DNA from: Priapulus caudatus | Taxonomy: Eukaryota > Priapulida > Priapulimorpha > Priapulimorphida > Priapulidae | Reading direction: 5' to 3' | Assembly (NCBI RefSeq): GCF_000485595.1 | Contig: NW_014577138.1 | Location: 572,081-593,350, forward strand | DNA length: 21,270 nucleotides | Part shown: positions 1 through 8,724 of the stretch, piece by piece | Layout of the letters: each line of letters begins with the position of its first letter | Numbering within the stretch: position 1 is the first letter of the stretch | The notes under the pieces: generated by a model | The model's database searches: none | Seen by the model: the letters and a program-made list of their open reading frames with translations, nothing else | Told to the model about the DNA's origin: nothing | Made by a program: the position numbers and the translations under genes

Positions 1-985
1 TACCATCTGCGGTTGACCCTTGAAACGGTTGAGGTTACCTCCCTTATGGATATCCATGTTCTGGGTATTGTCGTACACGAAACTTGGGTCGTTTTTATTT
101 CTCGACAAGTCATCGATGAACCCATCTTCTTTATTAGAAATCTTGACGAATGACGATAATTTCTTCTTTATCAATGCATCGACCATTTCTGGTCTGCCGT
201 ACATGACGTCTAGCCACTCCCAAATACGACTGAGTCCAAGCTCTGGGGTTGCGTTCGCGGCTCGGATATTTAGGGCGTGCTTCGATGATTCCGGACCCAG
301 CCACTTTGCCAGTAGCTCTATTTCCTCTAGCTCTGAAACGCATAACTCTGTGGTAATGTTCCGAAAGCTGGACTTCCAGATGTCAAACAATTCTGGATCG
401 TCTGTGAACTTAGTCAGTCTAGAGAGGAGGAGATCTTTCTTGATCATGAATTTTGAGAATTCTGTGCAAGTTGAGCGACAAGTTGACGACTGGTTCCTTT
501 TCTGTGGGGTGGTATACAGCTGCACTAGGATTCATATGTGTTTGTATACCGGACGGGTTCCCCGATGGTTGATGATCAAATGTGTGCATGTTAGATGACA
601 CAAATGTCTTGTCGTGAGTTACCTGCTCTTGAAGCGCAGCGTTGTCAGTATAGACATGACGTATGTAGTATTGGGCATGCGTATGCGATGGAGGATATGT
701 CTTGGCGGACGTCTCCTGCACTTTCATTACAGGGGTATCATGGTTCGCCTCATTGAGGTTGTGCTGCAACACATACGATTTGGTACGTTCTTTGCTGTCC
801 TCGACAGCAAGGCCTAAATCTGGGTGGGATGTAGGGTAGCCAGATTCGTATAATATTCGTATAATATATATATATATATGTAAGCATGATATTGTGGATG
901 TGTTTCCGCTGAGATATGATATTATAATAAAGACACTAAACTGCTTCACCTCGTCTTCTCCACTGCACTGCAACTCATATGGCAA
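1..985 (-). pseudogene. BEL/Pao-type retroelement gag fragment (frameshifted, cut by window edge)
   Basis: The minus strand carries the N-terminal part of a retroelement Gag, the structural protein that assembles element particles. From about 531 down to base 1 one frame is open and runs off the window. It contains KFMIKKDLLLSRLTKF, then WKSSFRNI, then KWLGPESSKHALNIRAANAT and RIWEWLDVMYGRPE. This order matches the DUF1759-like Gag region of BEL/Pao elements. The preceding 150 or so residues lie in a different frame (985 down to a stop at 419), so a frameshift falls between about 531 and 419. In the downstream frame a TGA at 532-534 closes the upstream side. No protease, RT or integrase is in view; they would lie to the left of base 1. 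The family call rests on remembered motifs. The exact clade and the start codon are uncertain. Confidence 0.68.
861..879. repeat. AT dinucleotide microsatellite
   Basis: A short run of alternating A and T lies inside the 5' part of the gag-like frame. The residues it encodes (repeated Tyr-Ile) are therefore probably not genuine Gag, and the true gag start likely lies downstream of it on the minus strand. Confidence 0.8.
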
Positions 986-2094
986 GTGCGCTGTCTTTAC
1001 ATCTGCAGAAATGTCATTTCTTCGCCAGTATCACTACACCTCCAAGCTGAAGAGAATGAACATGTTCAGAATGCTATTGGTTGTACTATAATTGTGCATT
1101 TCAGGTGAGTTTCTGATGAATGTCGCAGACATTTTCCAGCCACTGACTAAACACATAATACAATTGCGCACATCGTATTACTCATTAGAGGTTTTAAATT
1201 AATTGTGCGACTTCTTCTTTCGGGTAGTACACAAACATTTCCTATTTAGAAATGATAGACAGAATATCTGAACATTTTAGAGCGTGTTTGTATATGTATC
1301 TCCTGTCACAGTAACAGGAGGTTTTGTTTTAATTCGTTAAATTGTCTATGCAAGCATGTTTGTCATAGTGAAAATAATCATAACTCACATGTATGTATAG
1401 TATATAATACTGAAAATCATGTTTTGGATGAATAAGAATAATAGAGGCAACGTATACCCTGACCCAGTGTGTAGTCGTTTCCTGTAGTATGGTCGAAATA
1501 AAAATGAGGTGTCTATATACGTACGTCTGCGTGTCCCTGTGTGTGTGCGTGTGTGTCTCCGTGTGTGCGTGCGTGTGTTTGTCATAAACCGCATGACATA
1601 ACACACATGTCCATCCGTCATGACGTTGTCATGTCTATGTGACCGTCTAGGTTGTACGTAGGAAATTCAACTGAATGAACGTATGCAGAACCTAATAATG
1701 TTGCTCGAACATTTTAGTAATACACTACCTGTTCGCGTCACTAGGTACGTTGGTGTCTATGAAATCGTTAACGTCGCATTGCAGTCACGTTGATGCTTGA
1801 AAGTGTTTCGTATGGAAAGCTGCATAAATGTAGTACATAAATAATGAGTAGATTTAACAAGCTGTTTTATTGGCGTGCAACACTCCATAGCCGGAGCTGT
1901 AGCCGTACAATATATACGAGACAGATTATGCAGTTTGAAAAGGACATGCATAAGTTCGTTAGTGCATGACGAGATAGCAGAATGGAAAAGATGACGATGA
2001 AGAGCACACAGACGTATACACTGCTAGTGAAGTTCACATGAAACTTCACATAATATATATGGTTATTATCTTATACCTTGACACATATGGTTAT
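986..2094. other. AT-rich spacer, no gene seen
   Basis: About 1.1 kb without a recognisable coding region. The longest open frames (for example minus 1329-1604) are created by the GT-rich microsatellite and AT-rich flanks and match nothing I know. No tRNA, terminal repeat or promoter was recognised. Confidence 0.5.
1527..1580. repeat. imperfect GT-rich microsatellite
   Basis: Alternating GT/GC dinucleotides with interruptions (gtgtgtgcgtgtgtgtctcc and similar). It generates spurious Thr/His-rich open frames on the minus strand. Confidence 0.85.
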
Positions 2095-2950
2095 AACTTT
2101 CACACAGCCCAACATATGAGCACATATGAGTTGTAGTACATCTCCCCGAACATAAAAGAAGAGACACCCCAAAATCACCAAGTCCTACACACTATGACAT
2201 CAACGTACAAATTCGCGCACGCCACGGACACTACATGATTAAAAAATCTGCGCACAAGACGATACTAACATGGTGAACAATACAGCCGCATGCGGTGCGG
2301 TTGCATATATCCGACGAAAGCCCCAACATCTAATACATGCTTATGATATTATACGCAAGTTACGCAAATGCAACTATCACACCTGAATAGGTGACATACA
2401 CCAGGAACAGGCAGAGATTTCTGAGACCTCTGTCATGCAACCCCCCAACTCTAACCAAACTTCAGTGATGACATGTCCACATCTCCCCGAACATAAGGAA
2501 AGAGACACCCCAAAATCAACAAGTCGTAGACACCATGACATCGACGTACAAATTCGCGCACGCCACCGACACTACATGATCGAAAAATCAGCGCGCAACA
2601 CGAAACTAACATGGTCAACAATACATATGCAGCCGCATACGGTGCGGTCGCATATACCAGACGAAAGCCCCAACATCTAATACACGCTTATGATATGATA
2701 CCGTTAAAAGACCATCTTACAGCGGTCGCAAGTTACCCGAATGCAACAATATGACAACGAAATGCACAACAATATGACACCTTAATAGGTGACAGACACC
2801 AGGAACAGGCAGAGATCTCTGAGACCTCCGTCATGGAACCCCCAACTTTAACAGTAAAACACTCATGACATGCCCAGATATCCCCCAACATGAACAAACA
2901 AACCCCCCAAGACGGAAAAGTGCTACAGACTATGACATGAACGTCAATGT
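2095..2950. repeat. two full and one partial unit of a 340-400 bp direct repeat
   Basis: Three successive units share landmarks in the same order. These are catctccccgaacataa (about 2140, 2480, and diverged near 2877), a block around attcgcgcacgccac, the core ccccaacatctaatac, the segment caccaggaacaggcagagat (about 2400 and 2800), and a following tctgagacct. Spacing between landmarks is about 340 then about 397 bp, so the units are diverged and of unequal length. A fourth unit lies at 4311-4620, on the far side of the Rep fragment. Open frames within the units (plus 2435-2680) do not resemble known proteins. The block is probably non-coding repeat DNA of the neighbouring Helitron or of an unrelated satellite; its identity is not known. 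Confidence 0.75.
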
Positions 2951-2989
2951 CATGGTACTGATATGATCATCAGTACATTGTGCCGACCC

Positions 2990-3624
2990 ATGCGACACCA
3001 TGGCGCATGAATAGGAATTGCACGCATGACGAGCAGGTCGATGCAGTTGCAGCTGCACGCCGCATCAGTACAAGCTAGATGGATGAGGAGCAGCTGAACG
3101 CACTAGGAGCTGAACACTGCATGAGGAGGGGCTCAAAGCAGTAGCAGGTCCACGCCACATGATTAGGAGCAGCTGAACGCACTAGGAGCTCAACAGCGCA
3201 TGAGGAGGAGCTGAACGCAATAGCAGCTCAACGCCACATGAGGAGCAGCTCGCCGCAGGAGCAGCTCAACACCGCATGATGACCAAATGCTAATAAATGT
3301 TTATGATATGAGGCAAGTAAAACACTTCACGCCATGTTTCATCACTGGCCACTTAGCGACATCAGGAGTTCGTCGCATGAGCAGCTGGACATCACATGAG
3401 TAGCAGGTCGCATGAACTGCAGGAGCTGAACGCATTATGACCTGAACACCACATGACCAGGAGGTCCCTATAGCAGCAGCTCGATGCCAGATGAGGAGGA
3501 GCTACACGCATGACGCCCAGCTCGACGCCGCATAAGGAGAAGGTGACTGCACGAGCAACTCGACGCCACATGAGGAGCAGCTCGACGCAGGAGCATGCTT
3601 TCATGGCATCTGTGGATGCATGTG
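2990..3624. repeat. degenerate minisatellite (core about 20 bp, cgccacatgaggagcagctc)
   Basis: Dozens of imperfect copies of a roughly 20-base unit, typified by catgaggagcagctcgacgc, fill two runs: about 2990-3285 and about 3361-3600. Between them (about 3285-3345) lies a short piece resembling the core of the larger repeat units (tttatgatatgaggcaagt). The last unit passes straight into a 47-base segment also found at 11645-11691, and then into the Rep fragment. Minisatellites close to an element end are known in some Helitrons, which would fit, but that link is inference. Frames through the array are Ser/Cys/Leu-rich artefacts. Confidence 0.75.
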
Positions 3625-4310
3625 CGGTCGGTTTCCTAGAGCCCCTGCACTCTGGAACTCGTATCGCATCCACGCACACTTGACATGTCCAAGTGGCCGT
3701 TCTGGGCTATACTGAATGTACTTCCAGATATAGCGTTCTGTTTGTTCCCAGGCACGGCACATGATAACTGCGTAATTTTGCAACATTGTGTGTTGTGTGA
3801 GATGATCCGATCGTTTGAGAATAGCTGCACGAATAGGCCAGACACCCATTGTAGCACTGTCATTGCACGTTAGAGTTATGAAATAGTGCCAGGCACCCTC
3901 AGCTTGTAACAGTGCTGACAATTGTTTGACTTGGCGTCGTGCATCCACTTCATCGAACTGCATAATGCTTTCACGTGTTTGTAAAGGTTGCAAGCTGTGC
4001 TTGCGAGTGACATGTTGCAATTGCTTTTGGCAAGCAATGAAAGCCGAGTTGCAATTCAAAGCAGATTTTAGCATGACATCGAAGTGAAACTGCAGATATG
4101 CAGTATCACGAGAGGTCAAAAGACTGCCATCCATCAATCGCACATACATATGATCTTGGAGTGATGCAATAGTCTGACTTTGTGGATATTGACCTGTGTG
4201 TAGAACATGGCTGGCAAGGCTCCGGTCACTGCGCTTCCATGCATACACCAGAAAATACGCGGGAAAAGCTGAGCTTCAGCATAGAGAAGGGGAACTGTGC
4301 ATTCTGGTGT
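3625..4310 (-). pseudogene. Helitron Rep (HUH replication initiator) fragment
   Basis: This is the Rep part of a rolling-circle (Helitron-type) transposase, which nicks and joins single-stranded DNA. The main frame (215 codons, GTG at its upper end, so not a true start) contains SLQDHMYVRLMDGSLLTS at residues 29-46 and HYFITLTCN at 121-129. It continues with GVWPI at 135-139, the usual place of the NPxWPE-like motif, and ends with GNRPHMH at 205-211. The last motif has the His-x-His metal-binding form of HUH Reps. Further N-terminal sequence (LLYAEAQLFPRIFW) is in another frame around 4250-4310, so there is a frameshift near 4200-4250. Sequence after the HMH is lost: the frame runs into the 47-bp junction and the minisatellite and stops four residues later. 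The catalytic tyrosine region and the helicase are absent here. A diverged second copy lies at 16020-16875. Confidence 0.72.
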
Positions 4311-4620
4311 GCGAGCACATATGAGTTGTAGTACTTTCACACAGACCAACATATGAGTACATATGAGTTGTAGTACATCTCCCCGAACATAAAAGAAGAG
4401 AAAGCCCAAAATCACCAAGTCCTACACACTATGACATCGACGTAAAAATTCGCGCACGCCACCGACACTACATGATTAAAAAAATCAGCGCGCAACACGA
4501 TAATAACATGGTCAACAATACGGCATACAGTGCGGTCGGATATATTCAACGAAAGCCCCAACATCTAATACATGCTTATGATATTATACCGTTAACAGAG
4601 CATGTTACAGGGCAATTCCG
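4311..4620. repeat. further copy of the 340-400 bp repeat unit
   Basis: This stretch repeats the landmarks of the block at 2095-2950, in the same orientation: acatatgagttgtagtac, catctccccgaacataaaag, attcgcgcacgccac, ccccaacatctaatacatgc. It directly abuts the upstream end of the Rep fragment. The Rep fragment plus minisatellite is thus bracketed by related repeat units. Confidence 0.75.
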
Positions 4621-5196
4621 CGTGACTGACATTACATTTTTGACTTATTTTTAATATTCGACATTATTTTATTAAGATAAGTTTTATATTTCATTTGCAC
4701 ATTTGGTGTCAGATGAAACCTGATACCAAGTCCTACTTAATCATATAAATCATTTAGCTACCGCTCAACCACTGGGTATGTTACAAGTATTTTCATCACT
4801 GTGACTGACATTACATGGATTTATCACGGACTTTTCTTCTTTTTTTTCAATTTAAAATTTGTCTTCAATCTGTAAGACAAGTGTCACGATTACTGTTTAT
4901 ATCTTGCAGTCAACATCACTATAGAGGGGAATCCATTAAAACTGTCAGTATTTCCTAAGTGAATAATGTTTTATGGAAACTATTCCATGTGACTGACAGT
5001 ACATATATAACCATGACTGACATTACGTACTGCAGAATGTACAGGTTTATGAATTCTAACAAATTCTATTGATGCCACATTGATAAAATGATAGTAACTA
5101 ACATTCAAACAAAACATTCAAAATATGAGATTCAAAAGTGTCAACTTTTCAGTGATGAACCCGATATTTACAGGAAAGTCTAGGGTGGTTTGAATT
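4621..5196. repeat. AT-rich spacer with four copies of motif GTGACTGACATTACAT
   Basis: The 16-base motif occurs near 4622 and 4801, with one change near 4989 (gacagtacat) and again near 5013 (atgactgacattacgt). All are on the plus strand, within 400 bases, beside the C-terminal end of the transposase-like pseudogene. The rest of the stretch is AT-rich with no gene. Subterminal transposase-binding repeats are one possible explanation. I did not find the motif at the other side of that pseudogene. Confidence 0.55.
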
Positions 5197-5559
5197 TCAC
5201 TGATTTTCAAAGTTAGGAAAGTCATAATTCCCACGTGAATTGATCAGAACGGAGACCTGTAATGTTTTGCAGATCTCATCCTTGTTGAGAAAATCTTATC
5301 TTCATGGACAGGCCACTTCCAATACTTTCCTGCACTAACCATGACCGAAACCTTAAATGTGTCACCGACAACTGCTTGGACTTCACCAGGAAATAGCTGG
5401 CCATCATATTTTACAATGCACCAGTCATTCACTTTGAGAAGAGATGGTATTGTATGCTCAGCGCGAGGCTCCACCGGTTGTCTGGTTGCTTCTTTACTCA
5501 TTCGGTGGGTTATAACCTGGTCAGGTCTAACTACATTCACATAATGTATAGCCATTATA
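5197..5559 (-). pseudogene. C-terminal part of transposase-like pseudogene
   Basis: This is the carboxyl end of the protein whose main part lies at 9723-11449. It begins inside the shared 90-bp repeat (HYVNVVRPDQVITHRMSK) and continues through DWCIVKYDGQLFPGEV, KVSVMVSAGKYWKWP and EDKIF. A one-base shift near 5290 puts the natural-looking ending in another frame that stops at 5197-5199. The pattern of a Trp/Tyr/Pro-Gly-rich small beta-type domain at the end of a large protein is what I remember for a family of uncharacterised transposase-like proteins common in cnidarians, arthropods and fish. No family name is certain. The upper boundary is abrupt: beyond 5559 the sequence is unrelated. Confidence 0.6.
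5470..5559. repeat. 90-bp direct repeat, copy A
   Basis: Identical over 90 bases, by eye, to 9723-9812 and in the same orientation. It codes on the minus strand for a piece of the transposase-like protein. The two copies bracket 4163 bp of foreign sequence. Confidence 0.95.
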
Positions 5560-6473
5560 AACAGAAGCTCTAGCATCCGACACCTTTATCTCAGTTCTTA
5601 TCTGAAATTCCTCTTCCTTGAGTTTCAACTGAAGCTTCTCCTGCTCAATCTGTTTTCTTTCTTTAAGAGCTGCAGCCCTTGCCATGGTGCCTTGTGTCTC
5701 TCATATTCCACCATGAACTCTTCGTCCATGTCTGCAATGCTCATTCTATCAAGGACCTGAGCTTCATCAGAGTAGTATAGCCCTGTGTCTGGCTCCACAA
5801 TCTTGTACAGGTCAACAAGAGTCATGCAGAACCGTGAAAAAGGGAAACCTCTTGGGGCTTTTTCTCTGAAGATCTTTGTCCAGCAATTGAACCCTAATTG
5901 CCTCCTTGTGTAGTCTATCAGGCCATCAAACACTCGACAACTCCTTCGGGGATCTGCCAGGTTGGGGGCTAATGCTCTCACATCACTATCGGTCGTGTCT
6001 TCTTGTATTCCATACAGAAATTCTGCCACATTATCTGCAGAATAGTGATCATATGTGGCCTGCACATCCAGGTAGGAAACAACCTGTTCTTCTGCTGCTA
6101 TGCCAGTTGCCTGTTGCCTTTCTCCTTCTTCGAACCTGATGGCCACCGGGATGGGACACTGGTCATAGACCTCTCTGGTCTTTTTCTGCAACCTCTCTCT
6201 GGAGACCTCCTCAGCTCCATCCACTTCCTCTGCCATCCTTTTCCCATACCCTTTGGTTTTTGCTTTCTTCCAACTTCCTGGATAGGATAATGCACCTGCT
6301 GCATCCCCTTTCCTTTTGTCGGTTCCTTTCCTTCCTGCAACCTTGAAACTAGGCTTCACGAGGAGCTCTTCTTCCTCCTCTGTTTCTTCAACTTCAGCAG
6401 GACCAGCACCTTCAAATCCCAGAAATCCGGCTTCAATGGCTGTTTCCTCCTCCTCATGAGACATCCACGGCAT
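5560..6473 (-). pseudogene. unrecognised acidic/coiled-coil protein, possibly a retroelement gag-like ORF
   Basis: An open frame of 282 codons starts at ATG 6473 (MPWMSHEEEETAIEAG). Residues about 1-45 are strongly acidic (EETEEEEELL). About 45-85 are Lys/Arg/Gly-rich and could act as a nuclear localisation signal. The middle is a non-repetitive globular-looking stretch with LIDYTRRQLGFNCWTKI and FCMTLVDLYKIV. Near 5690 a one-base shift moves the frame. The alternative frame continues as a Glu/Lys/Gln-rich coiled coil (LKERKQIEQEKLQLKL) to the 5559/5560 boundary. Such a coil followed by SDARASVYN resembles C-terminal regions of many metazoan Gag-like proteins, but I do not recognise the family. 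The frame is cut where the 90-bp repeat begins. It is probably a lineage-specific element gene rather than a host gene. Confidence 0.45.
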
Positions 6474-7180
6474 GATTCACATACATACACACATATTGAC
6501 CCACGGGTTATGTTTTTATAGAAATTTATTTTATTTCCGCATACAATGTACGAGGCAATACAAAATATGCCAAATGTGTAACTAAAAAGGGAAAAAAGGA
6601 ACACGCGAGAGAGTGACAAAGAATGGTCGCCAAGCCAAGAAATTCGCAATAAAGGAATGCTCCAGCCAAGACGTTAGTAATCACTCGGTCGTTTAAAATG
6701 TGTGTTGACGCTACACTTTGCTCATTTCATTTCGAGAAATGCCCAATATAGAATGTCATGTATTGTATATTGCCAAAATTAATAAGCAGGAGAAACTATT
6801 CGGGTCTATTTAATGTAAATTATCCGTTATTTATAAAAATAGAGTAAAACCAGTAGTTGACATGTGCATGTCTTAATATTATACTGCATTATGCTCGTGT
6901 AATCGTTTGTAGAATTGATAAGTTCTTTCACCCCAGCTTTCATATATATAATATATGTGATGGGCACATGCTCTTGTGCTGTAGGTATTCGTAACATGCA
7001 CCTGCAAGTTGTGGCAAGGTCCCCTCCAAAACGCAGCATGGCAGAGGTAATCTAGCAAACATATTAAAAGTATGTAAAACTTAATATTGATAAAGCATAG
7101 TAGCTGTAATGGGGAATATCGCTGATATGTGGACGATCTTGTTGATTTAATGAACAAATAGTTTATAAATATTGCTGCAG
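6474..7180. other. AT-rich spacer, no gene seen
   Basis: About 700 bases with only short frames (under 100 codons) that match nothing I know. It could hold the promoter or an upstream exon of the 5560-6473 gene, but no signal was convincing. Confidence 0.45.
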
Positions 7181-7243
7181 TTAAAATGTACTTTGCAGAG
7201 CCAAAATGATGAAGTGGAAGGTGACGAACAATTTCAAGGATTT
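7181..7243 (+). repeat. 63-bp exon-like repeat, copy 1
   Basis: About 90% identical to 7636-7698. Both copies have a tttgcag / tttgcacag acceptor-like site followed by a plus-strand frame encoding NDEVEGDEQF. The frame in this copy meets a stop soon after the repeat. Confidence 0.6.
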
Positions 7244-7468
7244 CATGGTGAAGAATGAAAAGCTGAGCATTTTGTGAAACATCCTTCTGTAATGCTTACA
7301 GAATGTCCACAAAACCGAAGTTGTAAAAATGTATGCAATGCTGTGCTACAAATGAACTTGGCTTGAAGAAATTAAGTACTGAACAAGTCAATGGAAGCAA
7401 GTTATTTGCTATTATCATTACATATATGATTATACATTGTTCATATATTACTTATCATAATGTTTCAG

Positions 7469-7581
7469 AAGCAGAAACTGTTTATGGAGAAGCACAGTGC
7501 GATTATGCTGCTAAGCTGAAACAGGAATGTCAGAGATATGATGATATTGATGTTGATGATGAATTGCTAGCAGCAGAATGA
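7469..7581 (+). CDS. possible terminal exon of an unrecognised gene
   Basis: A good splice-acceptor-like sequence (tgtttcag, ending at 7468) is followed by a 37-codon open stretch ending in TGA at 7579-7581. It encodes an acidic, Gln/Glu/Asp-rich tail (CQRYDDIDVDDELLAAE). Its composition differs from the surrounding AT-rich sequence and it sits between the two exon-like repeats on the same strand. There is no recognisable domain. It could be a remnant exon of a duplicated host or element gene, or chance. The splice inference is from the sequence pattern alone. Confidence 0.25.
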
Positions 7582-7635
7582 ACCGCACAAAATGTTAGTG
7601 AGAAGTTGAGAACATTTCATGTCTATGAATGTACT

Positions 7636-7698
7636 TTAAAATGTACTTTGCACAGCGCAAATGATGAAGTCGAAGGTGACGAACAATTTAAAGGATTT
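7636..7698 (+). repeat. 63-bp exon-like repeat, copy 2
   Basis: Second copy of 7181-7243. Its plus-strand frame (NDEVEGDEQFKGFLKD) is interrupted at 7707 by the helicase/GIY-YIG fragment. Confidence 0.6.
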
Positions 7699-7706
7699 TT
7701 AAAGGA

Positions 7707-8368
7707 TGCAAACACCTCTTGTCCATTCGCTATGATGCCACGCACATCATTGGCAGGCAATCTGCCATTCATGAAGTGCCACTGGGCTTCGAATGCTTTT
7801 CGGGCAGCAATGTTCTCGGCATGCTCACCTGTAGCTGAGAAGCCTGAAATGAGGACCATCAGTGCCCATGGGCGCAGATATGACTGATTCGTCCAAGAAG
7901 ACTCGTGTCCATTGTTGTGTTCTTGTAAGCGACGGCGAATGCAAGAAGTCTCACCAACACATGCATAGCGGCATTCTTTTGTGCTGACAATAACATAGAC
8001 AAATCCTGTGTGAACATCCGGAATGAGACGTAGCATACCAGGTAGTGGGTTGTATATGTGATGTAGAACGCGTGGTCCAGCATTGTGAGAATCGAGCGTC
8101 TGTAGCACAGTGTCGACATGATTGGCCCAACGTGAAGGGAGTCGCAGGAGATGTAACATTGCTGCTATCGTGTCTTCAGCATCTGTAGTGACAAAGGTGA
8201 TGTCATGAAGGGTTGGCACCCGGCTTAATAGCACGAGCAACTGCTCACGTTCCCACAGCCAATACTCTTTGTGTTTCAAGCTCAACTGAGTTGCAACAGA
8301 TGGAAGAGTTCACCAAGAGCTTTGTGTATTGTAGTGCAGACAAAGTAACAGAGTGGAAACTGTTTTCG
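7707..8368 (-). pseudogene. Helicase/GIY-YIG fragment, copy 1 (truncated both ends)
   Basis: This 662-base segment is almost identical to 11860-12522: I count about seven substitutions and one missing base. It encodes the final helicase motifs (QFPLCYFVCTTIHKALG, later LLSRVPTLHDITFV) and most of a GIY-YIG nuclease domain (GFVYVIV, VGETS, IRRRLQEHNNG, AFEAQWHF). The missing base, near 8310, shifts the frame just after the TIHKALGE motif and separates the helicase part from the nuclease part. The tyrosine of the YIG half is changed to cysteine (RYACVGE here, RYAYVGE in the other copy). The start and end of similarity are sharp and lie inside the coding region. This is therefore a copied gene fragment, not a complete element, and is most likely inactive. 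Confidence 0.85.
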
Positions 8369-8724
8369 AACAACCTTGACATGCCAGTTGTTAATAGATG
8401 GTGCTAGAGTCGATTGCCGATCGGTTATAGAAACTAACACTAACCGTGACGCAGGGTCCGGTGAGGTCAACCCTCGGCTGATCGTCTCCAATCGCGGAGG
8501 CTGCCTTGCCTGTCGCCAGAAGGTCGACCGCCGGAGCTGACTTAGCCCTCCTTGCCGGGGAAGATTCCACGGCGGGGGCGTGCCTCTCCCCGGCCGGTCC
8601 ATCTCGACTTCCGTGTGCATTCCAGCATATAAACTCTTTAGCGAGACTAGCTCCAGCAGGTGCTGCCATCAATCTATGCTGGATATAAACACTACAACAA
8701 CAAACATACCTCTGGCTTTCATCG

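Noticed and set aside
20-598. 192-codon plus-strand open frame
   Set aside because: It is antisense to the gag-like frame, is Ser/Phe-rich, and has no recognisable motif, while the minus strand has clear Gag motifs.
1329-1621. two minus-strand frames rich in Thr, His and Arg
   Set aside because: They are generated by the GT-rich microsatellite.
2435-2680. plus-strand 81-codon frame
   Set aside because: It lies in a repeat unit whose other copies do not keep the frame open.
2990-3600. possible CRISPR-like array
   Set aside because: Repeats are short, degenerate and almost contiguous, without constant-length unique spacers, and the context is a eukaryotic transposon.
7606-7887. plus-strand frame opposite the GIY-YIG fragment (also 11768-12040)
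   Set aside because: Both are antisense shadows of the nuclease domain; only the minus strand shows conserved motifs.
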